A DNA stretch of 62,722 nt from Desulfobacterales bacterium (GTDB lineage: Bacteria; Desulfobacterota; Desulfobacteria; Desulfobacterales; JALSRD01). The stretch's first letter is position 1. Every line of letters starts with the position of its first letter. The notes under the pieces were generated by a model. That model made no database searches. It saw nothing but the letters and a program-made list of their open reading frames with translations, and was not told the origin of the DNA. The stretch is taken from NCBI GenBank assembly GCA_026984935.1, contig JALSRD010000038.1:1-62722 (forward strand), written 5' to 3'. The position numbers were made by a program, and so were the translations under genes. This document shows positions 9,716-18,430 of the stretch, in pieces.

Positions 9716-10752
9716 TGCATCAGCTCCTGAATCACCTTCCCCCAGCTGATGCCTAGGTTGCGGTAGTGTTCCAGGCCGGCGGCGCCCATCTCCGCCGCTT
9801 GCCGGCGGTGGCGGTAAAGTTCGTCGATGCAGCGCGCGATATCCTGCGCCCGGGGTTCGACCACGTATCCGGTCTGGCCGGGCACCACGAATTCCAGGGG
9901 CCCGCCGGAGTCACGGCAGCAGATCACCGGTTTGGCGGCCAGCATGGCCTCCAGGGTGACATAACCGTAGTCCTCGCGAAAGGGGCCGAAAAAAACCGCC
10001 AGGCAGCGGGCGTAGCATGCCAGCAGTTCACGGTCGCTGATGGCACCTAGGAGCCGGACGCGCTGTCGGAGCCCGTAACGCGAAATCATTGCAGCGTAAT
10101 AATCGTACATGCCGCCCTCCCCGGCGATCAGGGCCTTGGTCGGAGTGTGGACATGGCGCATGGCCGCGATCAACAGGTCCTGGCGCTTGAGCTTTTCCAG
10201 GCGGCTGGGGAAAAAGACATAGGGTTCGGCTTCGGCGCAATAGAGGTGCGCGGCCAGGCGCGGGGGGTGGTACAAGGGTTGCGAGTCCAGTGCGTTGAAG
10301 CGTTTCAGACGTTCCGAAACCTCTTTTGAGATGGTGTACAACCGCCGGCACTGCGCCAGGCTTTGCGTGTCCTGCCGCCAGATGCGGGCTTTGAGCGCCT
10401 GGCCGGCGGCGGACTGGCGCAGCTCCCGCGACGGTTCCGTGTCCCACAGCTCGTACACGGCACGGTGCTGGTGGATCAGCCAGGCCAGTTTGTGAGGATG
10501 CTGCAGATAGTAGCTGGGGAAGGACAGGCAGATCACACGCTCCACCGGGTAACCGTTGATCTGCGTGAAGTCCTCCGCCTGCCAGGTGTCCATGCAGCGC
10601 ATTACGGCCTCGGGGGGAAAAAAGCGAAACGGCAGTGTGATGCGCTCGGCGCGCAAGCCCCGCAGGCAGAGTTCGGCTTCCAGCTGCGCGGCCAGATCCT
10701 GAGCGCCGCCGTGGATAAAGGGTACCTGAACCGTGGCGATGGCGATGTTCAT
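9712..10752 (-). CDS. GT4 glycosyltransferase
   Basis: A 346-residue single GT4 unit. It starts MNIAIATVQVPFIHGGAQDL and carries FREDYGYVTLEAMLAAKP as the donor site. It is homologous to the N-terminal half of the fused enzyme immediately downstream. It overlaps that gene and the methyltransferase upstream by 4 bases each, so all three are translated together. It is likely cytoplasmic, acting early in the ABC-exported chain. Function by family is sure; sugar is not. Confidence 0.88.
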   Translation of the reverse strand: MNIAIATVQVPFIHGGAQDLAAQLEAELCLRGLRAERITLPFRFFPPEAVMRCMDTWQAEDFTQINGYPVERVICLSFPSYYLQHPHKLAWLIHQHRAVYELWDTEPSRELRQSAAGQALKARIWRQDTQSLAQCRRLYTISKEVSERLKRFNALDSQPLYHPPRLAAHLYCAEAEPYVFFPSRLEKLKRQDLLIAAMRHVHTPTKALIAGEGGMYDYYAAMISRYGLRQRVRLLGAISDRELLACYARCLAVFFGPFREDYGYVTLEAMLAAKPVICCRDSGGPLEFVVPGQTGYVVEPRAQDIARCIDELYRHRRQAAEMGAAGLEHYRNLGISWGKVIQELMQ

Positions 10753-11936
10753 GGGCGATAGGCGATCAGGGCGTAGTCCCGGGATACGCGCACGTAATCG
10801 ATCAGACGCGCGAAACGGTACTCGGAGGCAGGCCGCAGAATTTGCAGGTCACCTTCCCGGGCGAAAAAATAGGCATTGGCGCGTGCGAACCCCCGTGATT
10901 TGGCCGCAAAGGCCAGCGTATCGGGGTGCACGGGATGCCGGTGGGTGGGGTCTCGGTAAAAGTCCCCTGCCCCCACCAGGATGTTGCGCGCGTTGGGCGT
11001 CTCGAAAACCACAACCCCCCCGGGTTTGAGCACCCTCAGGATTTCATCCAACAGGTCAATAAGCCGGTCAAAGGTGATGTGTTCAATCAGGTGAAAGGCC
11101 GTAACGGCGCCCAGACTGGCATCCGGCAATTGCCGCAGATGGCGGATGCCGTCGCCGGCTTCCACGGCCAGGCCCCGCTGCTGACAGTCCTGCAGGAGGC
11201 TCTGGTTGACGTCTACGCCGTAGGCTTCCATCCCCCGCGATGCCAGAAGATCCAGCCATTCGCCGCGTCCGCTGCCGACGTCCAGGATGCGGCGCTCCGG
11301 GGTGCCGGCCCGGGCGGCCTCAATCACCGGCAGGTAGATCTCAAGCCGTTCGGTGACTTCCTCCCGGCTGCCTCTGAACTGGTTCTCGAAGGCCACGTAG
11401 AAAGGGTCGGTCAGATGCTGCAAAGGCTCGGAGGCGCTGGCCGCCGTTTGCGAGTCCGGCAAATCCGGAAGGTCGCTGCGAATTTTCTGCAGCATGTCCT
11501 TAAACGCCCGCTCCTGAAATGTCAGGCGCGCTTTTACATCCGCCATCCCCTTTTCCAGCTGATCGATCTGTTGGTCCTGCATGCGGATGATCAGGTTGAA
11601 TGCCTGCAGCACGGTCTGGTTGAACAGGCGCTGGGGGGTGGTGATCACCTGGGTCAGGAGAATGACCACCCGGGCCACGGCTCGTGCCGCCCGGCGCATC
11701 AAGGGATTGCTGAAACGCTGCATCTCCGGCACGCGGGTGCCCACACGGGCGTTTTCTTCCGCCCGCTGCAGGATCTGGAAAACTTCCGCCCGGTTGAAAG
11801 TAAAACCCGCTGTCGCCGGCGGGCCCGTGGCCGGTGAAGCCCCGTCCAGTCCGGTGATGCGACGGCGGGCCGCATCCTCCCGGATTCTGCTCATGATTTC
11901 CTCGATGGTAGGCGCTGCTTTTGCAGGTGCACTCAT
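10749..11936 (-). CDS. coiled-coil SAM methyltransferase, candidate chain-capping enzyme
   Basis: A 395-residue protein. Residues 1-170 are helical and polar with a short coiled-coil-like stretch at about 118-155 (QDQQIDQLEKGMADVKARL). Residues about 185-390 are a class I methyltransferase with motif I ILDVGSGRGEW (218-227) and acidic motif VDVN (241-244). It lies directly between Wzt and the GT4 genes with 4-base overlaps on both sides. In E. coli O8/O9a a methyltransferase with a coiled coil (WbdD) caps the chain, and Wzt recognises the cap. Position and parts here fit that role, but the kinase domain of WbdD is absent and the helical region precedes the catalytic domain. The capping role is inference; the methyltransferase call is firm. 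Confidence 0.85.
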   Translation of the reverse strand: MSAPAKAAPTIEEIMSRIREDAARRRITGLDGASPATGPPATAGFTFNRAEVFQILQRAEENARVGTRVPEMQRFSNPLMRRAARAVARVVILLTQVITTPQRLFNQTVLQAFNLIIRMQDQQIDQLEKGMADVKARLTFQERAFKDMLQKIRSDLPDLPDSQTAASASEPLQHLTDPFYVAFENQFRGSREEVTERLEIYLPVIEAARAGTPERRILDVGSGRGEWLDLLASRGMEAYGVDVNQSLLQDCQQRGLAVEAGDGIRHLRQLPDASLGAVTAFHLIEHITFDRLIDLLDEILRVLKPGGVVVFETPNARNILVGAGDFYRDPTHRHPVHPDTLAFAAKSRGFARANAYFFAREGDLQILRPASEYRFARLIDYVRVSRDYALIAYRP

Positions 11937-13168
11937 TTTTTTTTCTCCACTTGCAAGCGGGCTTCGACCGGCAGGGCGGCGATGCCGTCAAATGCAAATT
12001 TTCCGGGAATGATTTGAAAAACCAGGCATTGATCCCACCAGTCGCAGTTGCCTTCCAGATGGGTGTACCCCGAATGCACGGCCAGGCTCAGAGAGTAGGT
12101 GCCACGGCCCAGGTTGAGGCCCAGGCGGAAGGTGACGTGCAGCAAATCACCCGGCGCGGCGTGCAGGTCGCCGGTCTTGAGATGAAAGGTGTTGGTGCCG
12201 AACACGTCGTTTCCCATGCGGTCACGGATCATGAAACCCACGGTGGGGTTTTGTATGGCCGTGGAAAACGCCACCGAACAGCAGATGCGGGCATGCTCAC
12301 CGACACGGAAGGCCCGTGCCGGGTGGCCGCTGTCCGCCAACATTTCGACTTCGCGAATACGTGCGGCGCCGCTTCCCGAACGCGTGGATGTCCCGCCGAA
12401 GCCGGACTCCACCTGCCGAATCTGTTCGTCGGCGTTGCGGCGCGCCACCAGTCCGTTGTAGTAGTCCAGCACTTCATCGGGCGTACCGTCCTTCAGCAGA
12501 CGGCCGCCGTCCAAGAGCAACGCCCGTTCACAAAGGGATTTGACCGCGCCCGGGTCATGGGAGACGAACAGCAGTGTGGTGCCCCGGGCTTTAAAGGCGC
12601 GGATACGCTTGATGCATTTGTGCTGGAAATAGGTGTCCCCCACGGACAGGGCTTCATCCACAATCAGGATCTCCGGACGTACGGCCGTGGCCGCTGAAAA
12701 GGCCAGGCGTACCTGCATGCCCGTGGAGTAGACGCGCATGGGCTGTTCCATGTAGTCGCCCAGCTCGGAAAATTCGGCGATCTGCGGCATGCACCGACGG
12801 CTCTCTTCAGCAGAAAGTCCCATCATCTGGCAGGTCATCATGGCATTGGCGCGGCCGGAAAAACTGGGATGAAACCCGAGCCCCAGCTCCAGCAAGGCGG
12901 AGACGCGGCCGTGGATTTCGATCCGGCCACGGGTGGGCTGCGCGGTGCCGGTAAGAATTTTGAGCAGTGTGCTCTTGCCGGCGCCGTTCTGACCGATGAT
13001 GCCCACCGAGTCGCCTTTTTGCACCTGAAAGCTGACGCCTTTCAAAGCCAGACGGTCTTCATGCATGCAGTGCAGACCGAAAGTGAGCCATTCGGCCAGC
13101 CGCGCCCAGTGGCTGGGATAGCGTTTGTACTGCTTGCTGACCTGGCGCACGTCGACCTGTGCACTCAT
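11933..13168 (-). CDS. wzt: polysaccharide ABC transporter ATPase with C-terminal sugar-binding domain
   Basis: A 411-residue ATPase. Walker A is GQNGAGKST (59-67), the signature is YSTGMQ (147-152), Walker B is EILIVDE (166-172) and the H-loop is FVSHD. The C-terminal part (about 250-405) has the Wzt_C pattern GFMIRDRMGNDVFGTNT, a beta-sandwich that in O8/O9a-type systems binds the finished chain end. It works with the permease encoded just upstream (4-base overlap) to flip lipid-linked polysaccharide to the periplasm. Length and order match family norms. The C-terminal domain implies that export depends on the chain terminus, which fits the methyltransferase gene directly downstream. Confidence 0.95.
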   Translation of the reverse strand: MSAQVDVRQVSKQYKRYPSHWARLAEWLTFGLHCMHEDRLALKGVSFQVQKGDSVGIIGQNGAGKSTLLKILTGTAQPTRGRIEIHGRVSALLELGLGFHPSFSGRANAMMTCQMMGLSAEESRRCMPQIAEFSELGDYMEQPMRVYSTGMQVRLAFSAATAVRPEILIVDEALSVGDTYFQHKCIKRIRAFKARGTTLLFVSHDPGAVKSLCERALLLDGGRLLKDGTPDEVLDYYNGLVARRNADEQIRQVESGFGGTSTRSGSGAARIREVEMLADSGHPARAFRVGEHARICCSVAFSTAIQNPTVGFMIRDRMGNDVFGTNTFHLKTGDLHAAPGDLLHVTFRLGLNLGRGTYSLSLAVHSGYTHLEGNCDWWDQCLVFQIIPGKFAFDGIAALPVEARLQVEKKK

Positions 13169-13989
13169 AGTTCATCCACCATATCGCCGGACATCTTGTG
13201 AAAAACCCAGGCACCCAGTATCAGCGCCGCCAATCCCCCTGCCGCGTGCAGGCCGAACACTCCCCAATCCGGCCATTTTCCATGCAGGATGATGTCCTGA
13301 TAAGCGGTTATAAACTGCGTCATGGGATTTATTTCGATAAGCCGGCGCACGCGATCCGGCAAAATAGACACCGGGTAGACGATGGGGGTAAACCAGAACC
13401 AGAACTGCAGGGCGATTTTAATCACGTGATCCACGTCACGAAAAAAGACATTGACCACCGCCATGATGATGCCGAACCCCAGCACATAGGCCTGCTGGAT
13501 GCACAAAAGCGGCACAAATGCCAGTACCGGCCAGCCGGGAAAGCGGCCGATGGCCAGCAGGAAAAACATGAAGATGCCGAAAATGATCACGAAGTTAAAA
13601 GCGCTGGATAACAAAACGATCACCGGCAGCGTGGTGCGCGGGAAATTGACCTCCTTCAAAAGCAACCCGTGGTCCACGAAGATGCGCGGGCAGCGGCCCA
13701 TGAGCTCGGAAAAGAACCCCCAGGTGATGACCCCCGCGCAGATGAACATACCGTACCCCATGGCGTCGGCCACACCGGGCAGCCGTGCGCGCATGATCTT
13801 GGAAAAGATGACGGTGTAGATGAAGATCATGGCCATGGGGTTCAGGATGGCCCAGAGGCTGCCCAGCAAAGAACCCAGGTAGTCACCACGGAATTCGCGC
13901 CAGACCATGCTGAGCACAAAACTGCGGTAATGCCACAGGGCTTTGAACCTTGCGCGCTGGGAAGCCAGAAAATGGTTATGTGTGTGCAT
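13165..13989 (-). CDS. wzm: polysaccharide ABC transporter permease
   Basis: A 274-residue ABC-2 family permease with six predicted membrane helices. The N-terminal amphipathic stretch and VWREFRGDYLGSLLGSLWAILNP are the hallmark of the Wzm/KpsM/TagG group. It forms the channel for Wzt-driven export of undecaprenyl-linked glycan. It starts at ATG 13989 with only a weak ribosome site. It is the first gene of the tightly overlapped block that runs down to base 1. A 64-base spacer with a strong hairpin separates it from gmd upstream. Confidence 0.95.
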   Translation of the reverse strand: MHTHNHFLASQRARFKALWHYRSFVLSMVWREFRGDYLGSLLGSLWAILNPMAMIFIYTVIFSKIMRARLPGVADAMGYGMFICAGVITWGFFSELMGRCPRIFVDHGLLLKEVNFPRTTLPVIVLLSSAFNFVIIFGIFMFFLLAIGRFPGWPVLAFVPLLCIQQAYVLGFGIIMAVVNVFFRDVDHVIKIALQFWFWFTPIVYPVSILPDRVRRLIEINPMTQFITAYQDIILHGKWPDWGVFGLHAAGGLAALILGAWVFHKMSGDMVDEL

Positions 13990-14022
13990 TTAAGACAAGT
14001 CTCAGACTGTCGGATATTGTCG

Positions 14023-14052
14023 GGCGGAGCGGCAGCCCGTTCCGCCTCCGCC
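14023..14052 (-). terminator. GC-rich hairpin after gmd
   Basis: Immediately after the gmd stop codon the minus strand has two GC-rich arms of about 10 bases (14042-14052 and 14023-14032) around a 9-base loop, with one mismatch or bulge. No clear U-run follows on the minus strand, so it is a weak intrinsic terminator or an RNA-stabilising or attenuating hairpin between gmd and wzm. Confidence 0.35.
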
Positions 14053-14053
14053 T

Positions 14054-15037
14054 TTAATGTGCATTCCTGCGGCGCAGATTTTCAAGGTCCGCGTCCACCA
14101 TCATTTTGACCAGCTCGGTAAAAGTAATCTGGGGCTGCCAGCCGAGCTTGCGTTGACCCTTGCTGTAGTCGCCCTTGAGCAGGTGGACTTCAGCCGGCCG
14201 GTAGAACTGTTCGTCGACGACCACGTAATCGCGCCAGTTCAGGCCCAGGTTGTCAAATGTCAATTCCACAAACTCTTCGACTGAGTGGGTTTCATTGGTG
14301 GCGATCACGTAATCATCAGCCTCGGGCTGCTGCAGCATCAGCCACATGGCCTTGACATAATCGCCGGCATAGCCCCAGTCCCGCTTGGCGGCCAGATTGC
14401 CGAGCCTCAGTTCGTCGGCCTGGCCCAGTTTGATGCGTGCCGCCGTGCTGGTGATTTTGCGTGTTACGAATTCAAAACCGCGCCGAGGGGATTCGTGGTT
14501 GAATAAAATTCCGCTGCAGGCAAACAGGCCGTACGATTCGCGGTAGTTGCGGATCAGGTCGAACCCGGCCACTTTTGAGATGCCGTAGGGCGACCGTGGG
14601 TAAAAAGGCGTATCTTCGTTCTGCGGCGTCTGCTTGGCATGCCCGAACATCTCGCTGGTGGCGGCAAAGTAGAAACGGCAGTCCGGCGCCTTTTCCTTGA
14701 TGGCCGACAGCATGAAAAGCGTGCCGTTGATGTTGGTGTTGATGGTGGAAAAGGCATCCTCGAAGGAGTAGCTCACAAAACTCTGGGCCGCCAAATGGTA
14801 GCACTCATGGGGCTTGACCTTTTCCACGGCGCTGAACAGACTGGCGTAGCTTTCCATGGTGGCCGGGTGCAGTGTGATACGGTCCAGAATATGATTCAGG
14901 CGCCAGAGGCGATGGGCGGGGTCTTCCAGAGCAACGCGCCGTACGATACCATGCACTTCGTAACCTTTTTCCAGCAGCAGCTCCGACAGGTAGGAACCGT
15001 CCTGCCCGGTGATTCCGGTGATCAACGCACGTTTCAT
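14054..15037 (-). CDS. gmd: GDP-mannose 4,6-dehydratase
   Basis: An extended SDR of 327 residues. It has the NADP-binding GITGQDGSYLSELLLEKGYEVHG, the substrate region RLWRLNHI, the TSEMFG block and catalytic YGISK. These are diagnostic of Gmd, which converts GDP-D-mannose to GDP-4-keto-6-deoxy-D-mannose, the precursor of GDP-D-rhamnose, GDP-L-fucose and related sugars. ATG 15037 is preferred over the in-frame TTG at 15043 because AAGGAAAA lies at a usable distance. No GDP-fucose synthase or RMD-type reductase is recognisable in the window, so the next step must be encoded elsewhere. It slightly overlaps the upstream ligase gene (stop at 15034). Confidence 0.95.
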   Translation of the reverse strand: MKRALITGITGQDGSYLSELLLEKGYEVHGIVRRVALEDPAHRLWRLNHILDRITLHPATMESYASLFSAVEKVKPHECYHLAAQSFVSYSFEDAFSTINTNINGTLFMLSAIKEKAPDCRFYFAATSEMFGHAKQTPQNEDTPFYPRSPYGISKVAGFDLIRNYRESYGLFACSGILFNHESPRRGFEFVTRKITSTAARIKLGQADELRLGNLAAKRDWGYAGDYVKAMWLMLQQPEADDYVIATNETHSVEEFVELTFDNLGLNWRDYVVVDEQFYRPAEVHLLKGDYSKGQRKLGWQPQITFTELVKMMVDADLENLRRRNAH

Positions 15038-17025
15038 AACCAATTTTCCTTTCTTTGGCCCCGTATGCCGGGCTGGCGGCTGTCCGTTGCCTTTGCCGCG
15101 CTTTTGAGCGCAAAACCAGTCCCGCGTGCGGGGAGGTGATCGTAGAAACTGAAAGGGCCCAGGGCGACACCCAAACGGCGCGTATCGTTTCCCATGCCCT
15201 GCCGTCGGGGGACAAAGGTATGGCTGACGTCGATTTGCAGAAGCACCCGCCGGTTTTTCAGGAGCGGCAGGTCATAGGCCAGCAGCCGAACCTGGGGCTT
15301 GGAAAAATCCAGCTGGCCCACCACCCGGCCGTCAACGCGGATTTTAAGGCGCAACGGCTGGCCGTTTTTCAGCGATGCCGGGTTGACCGCTACCTTGAAA
15401 GCCAGCACGTTTTTTTTCATGAAAACGTGGATGGCTGCGTTTTCCGCTGTCCAGACCATTTCACCCGTGGGCGGCCCCCAGTCTTCGTAGGGGAAATAAA
15501 GTCCGTATTCCCCTTTAAGCGGCCACCAGGCGGCCTGCCGCGTGGCCCGGTAGCCCTGTGCGCCGAAAGCCGTGGCATAAGTGCCTGCAGCAAAAAGCAG
15601 GCTCATCACCAATGCGGTCGCCGCGAAAAATGCTGTGTGCCTTCCGACGGACGCCGGCGACACGGCACAGCCGGCGGCGGTATAAACATATCCGCCAAAA
15701 ATGCAGAAAAGCCAAAGCACATCGGGCAGCAGCAGGTGCGGTCCGGTAAAACAAAGCCCGGCGGTCACCAGCAGGGTCCAGGCGGCCAGAAAGACAGTCG
15801 GTCTTTCCTCTGAGAGGCTGATTCGAGTCCAGGCGCGTTTCAGTGCCCACAGGGGCAGAAAGAAAAGCCCCAGCACCACCGCCAGGCCGGGGATGCCGAG
15901 CTCGGCGCCCAACTGCAGGTAGAGGTTTTCGGCATTGTCCACATAGCCCGGCTTTTCGCCGTGGCGCACGCGCATATTATCCAAATTGCGCCAGAAGCCA
16001 CCCGGTCCCCAGCCGGCCAGCGGCGCGGCCTTGACCAGCCGCAGCGCCTGCAGGCCCAGTTCGATACGGCTGGAAAGCCGCCGCGGGTTGTCTCCCGAGC
16101 GCAGCATCTGATAGGATTGCCGCAGCCGGTCCAGCAGCGGCAGCTGGCGCGAAATCCGGGTGCCGGATGACAGAACGGCGGCCAACAGCAACCCGCTCAG
16201 CAGCACTGCGACCCCTGCCGGCCCCCAACGTCTGGCCATCGAAAGTTTCTCCGTTCGGGCAGGCCGGTATGCCAGGGGAAAACCCAAGGCCACCAGTACG
16301 ATGCCGGCAAATGCCGTACGGCTGCCGACAAGCAGCGCACACCAGGGAATCAGCACCAGAACCAGCCCATTGACAACCTTTTGCAGGCGGCTTCTGGCCT
16401 GGTGCAGAGCCATCCATGCCAGCGGAAAAACAAACACCATGGAGACGGCAAACCCGTTGACGTCGGAGCCCAGACCCGGCGCACGTCCATGCCATACCCG
16501 GACGAAAGGATTTAAAAATCCGACATTGCCATAGGACTGGTAGAGGGCCACCAGCAGCGATGGCAGAAACACCGCCGGAAGGATCGACAGGCTGCGCAAT
16601 GGGTTTTCCGCCCATTGAAAGTATCCCGAAAAAACGACCATGAGCAATCCGAGCAGCAGGTAGAGGCTGCCCGTGCGCAGGAGCAGGCCCTGGCCCCAGT
16701 AGACCGTGCCACGGCCGGCGGTTATATAGGTAGCCGGGCCGAGTGCCCTTAGCGCCGTGCCATGGGCAATCATGGACATGCAAACCCAGGCGGCCATCAG
16801 CAGCGCCAGGGCGGGGAGCATGCGCTGCAGACGTACCCAGGACCGCGCATAGCAGAAGAGCGCCGCCATGGCCAGCAGCACTGCGACGCCCACCAGCAGC
16901 CAGAGGTGCCGTTCGGGCATCCACAGGAAGATTGCGCTGACAACCGCGAAACCAGCCGTGCCTAGCGCCTGTCGGCGTGCGTTTAAGCAAAACGATCTGT
17001 CCGGCCGGGAATGTAAAGGTGCCAC
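15034..17025 (-). CDS. O-antigen ligase/polymerase family protein with beta-rich tail
   Basis: A 663-residue polytopic protein beginning at a GTG (17025), with about 11-12 membrane segments in residues 20-490. The central periplasmic region RLSSRIELGLQALRLVKAAPLAGWGPGGF is the Wzy_C/WaaL signature. Family members usually have 400-470 residues. Here about 150 extra residues (about 510-655) form an extracytoplasmic beta-sandwich-like domain ending in LGVALGPFSFYD. It could ligate finished glycan to lipid A core or another acceptor, or polymerise repeats. Which of the two cannot be decided from sequence. The tail recalls those of several GT-C proteins in this locus. Confidence 0.82.
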   Translation of the reverse strand: MAPLHSRPDRSFCLNARRQALGTAGFAVVSAIFLWMPERHLWLLVGVAVLLAMAALFCYARSWVRLQRMLPALALLMAAWVCMSMIAHGTALRALGPATYITAGRGTVYWGQGLLLRTGSLYLLLGLLMVVFSGYFQWAENPLRSLSILPAVFLPSLLVALYQSYGNVGFLNPFVRVWHGRAPGLGSDVNGFAVSMVFVFPLAWMALHQARSRLQKVVNGLVLVLIPWCALLVGSRTAFAGIVLVALGFPLAYRPARTEKLSMARRWGPAGVAVLLSGLLLAAVLSSGTRISRQLPLLDRLRQSYQMLRSGDNPRRLSSRIELGLQALRLVKAAPLAGWGPGGFWRNLDNMRVRHGEKPGYVDNAENLYLQLGAELGIPGLAVVLGLFFLPLWALKRAWTRISLSEERPTVFLAAWTLLVTAGLCFTGPHLLLPDVLWLFCIFGGYVYTAAGCAVSPASVGRHTAFFAATALVMSLLFAAGTYATAFGAQGYRATRQAAWWPLKGEYGLYFPYEDWGPPTGEMVWTAENAAIHVFMKKNVLAFKVAVNPASLKNGQPLRLKIRVDGRVVGQLDFSKPQVRLLAYDLPLLKNRRVLLQIDVSHTFVPRRQGMGNDTRRLGVALGPFSFYDHLPARGTGFALKSAAKATDSRQPGIRGQRKENWL

Positions 17026-17035
17026 GGTTTTGCCG

Positions 17036-18430
17036 CTAGATGCCGCGAAAGGCGAAGATCAGGGTTTCGATCAAAATGGCGATATCCAGGAAAAAAGACA
17101 CATGCCGCAGGTAGTACAGATCGTAATCCATGTTTTCATGTATGGCCCGCCGTCGGTCTCCGGAAAGCTGCCACATGCCGGTGAGGCCGGGCAGCATCTG
17201 CAGACGTTCCCTTTGGATTTCGTTGTAATTTTTAACGATAAACGGCATTTCCGGACGCGGGCCCACAAAAGACATTTCACCCTTCAGGATATTCAGCAGC
17301 TGCGGCAGTTCATCGAGACTGGTCTTGCGCAGGAACCGTCCGACCCGGGTGATACGCGGATCCTGGTGATCCTTAGGGCTGGGTGCGCAGGGGTCGGTGT
17401 GCTGATGCATGGTCCTGAACTTGTAAACCGTAAAAATCCTGCCGTCGCGCCCCACGCGCTCGTGGGTGAAAATCGCCGGGCCCTGTGAGTCGATTTTAAC
17501 GGCCCCGGCGATGGCCAGCAGCAGCGGCCAGAGCAACAAAAGTGCAACGGCGGCCAGCAAAAGGTCGAAGTAGCGCTTTAAAAAAAGGTAGGCGCCCCGG
17601 CGCGGCTGAGCTTCTTCAACGATGGGCAGGTTGCCGACGGTGAAGATGCGGATGCGGTGCACGAAGAGTTTGTATAAGTTGGGGATGAAGCAGGCCTTGA
17701 TGCCGCACTGTCGGATGCTGTCCAGGATGCGAATCAGTTTATCGGGGCTGACGTTTGATATGGCCACCCATACTTCGTCAACCCGCTGCTCCTGCTTGAG
17801 GCGCAAGAGGTCCCGACCGCTGCCCAGCACGCAGATACCGGATCGACAGTTGAAGCCCGTCTGCCGGTGCCGGTCGCCGGCCTTGGCAGGATCATCATCG
17901 ATGAAGCCGATGGGGGATATGCCCATTCTGGGAGAGTTTACGATGGTGCGGTACAGTGCACGGCCCAGTTCACCGGCACCGTAAATCAGGATCCTCCGGT
18001 TGGTGCCGGACAGGCGGTTGGCCATCGGCAGCAGATGGTACAGGGCCGTTCTTTCGCTGACCACCAAGATCAGCGAAAAAACGTATGACAGGGCCACCGT
18101 GTAGCGCGATATGTAAATCGTGCCGAAATACAAAATGACTGCAAAGAGCAGATAGCTAAAGCTGATCCCTTTGCAGACGCTCTTGATTTCATTGACATTG
18201 AGCAGGCTGGACTCCCGGCGGTAAGCGCCTGCGATCTGCAGGATCACCACGGACGCGGCCGAGGCCAGCAGCGCGGCGGTCAGCACCTGTGCGCTCGTGT
18301 AGTCAACCCGCCGGCCGATGTTGAGTGTGCGGTAGATCTTGTAGGCTGCCAGCATGGCGCTGCAGATGGCTGCAAAATCCACCAACCGGTAAACTGCCGC
18401 CATAAAGAGGCTAAAGGTTTTATGACGCAT
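17036..18430 (-). CDS. polyprenyl-phosphate sugar-1-phosphate transferase (initiating enzyme)
   Basis: A 464-residue protein of the WbaP/WcaJ polyPGT family. It has four N-terminal membrane helices and a CoA-binding-like middle domain ([15 protein letters not shown]). The C-terminal catalytic domain has [42 protein letters not shown] and PGLTGMWQ. It transfers sugar-1-phosphate from a nucleotide sugar to undecaprenyl phosphate and so starts a lipid-linked repeat. ATG 18430 is chosen: it overlaps the upstream GT stop by 11 bases, while the longer frame reads through that gene. It lies 10 bases before the ligase gene. The sugar is unknown; Glc or Gal are usual. Confidence 0.93.
   Translation of the reverse strand: MRHKTFSLFMAAVYRLVDFAAICSAMLAAYKIYRTLNIGRRVDYTSAQVLTAALLASAASVVILQIAGAYRRESSLLNVNEIKSVCKGISFSYLLFAVILYFGTIYISRYTVALSYVFSLILVVSERTALYHLLPMANRLSGTNRRILIYGAGELGRALYRTIVNSPRMGISPIGFIDDDPAKAGDRHRQTGFNCRSGICVLGSGRDLLRLKQEQRVDEVWVAISNVSPDKLIRILDSIRQCGIKACFIPNLYKLFVHRIRIFTVGNLPIVEEAQPRRGAYLFLKRYFDLLLAAVALLLLWPLLLAIAGAVKIDSQGPAIFTHERVGRDGRIFTVYKFRTMHQHTDPCAPSPKDHQDPRITRVGRFLRKTSLDELPQLLNILKGEMSFVGPRPEMPFIVKNYNEIQRERLQMLPGLTGMWQLSGDRRRAIHENMDYDLYYLRHVSFFLDIAILIETLIFAFRGI

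Noticed and set aside
8072-9730. Long plus-strand open frame opposite the fused GT4 (and similar ones, for example 35823-37244).
   Set aside because: It mirrors the codon pattern of the minus-strand gene in GC-rich DNA, has no recognisable domain and no ribosome site.
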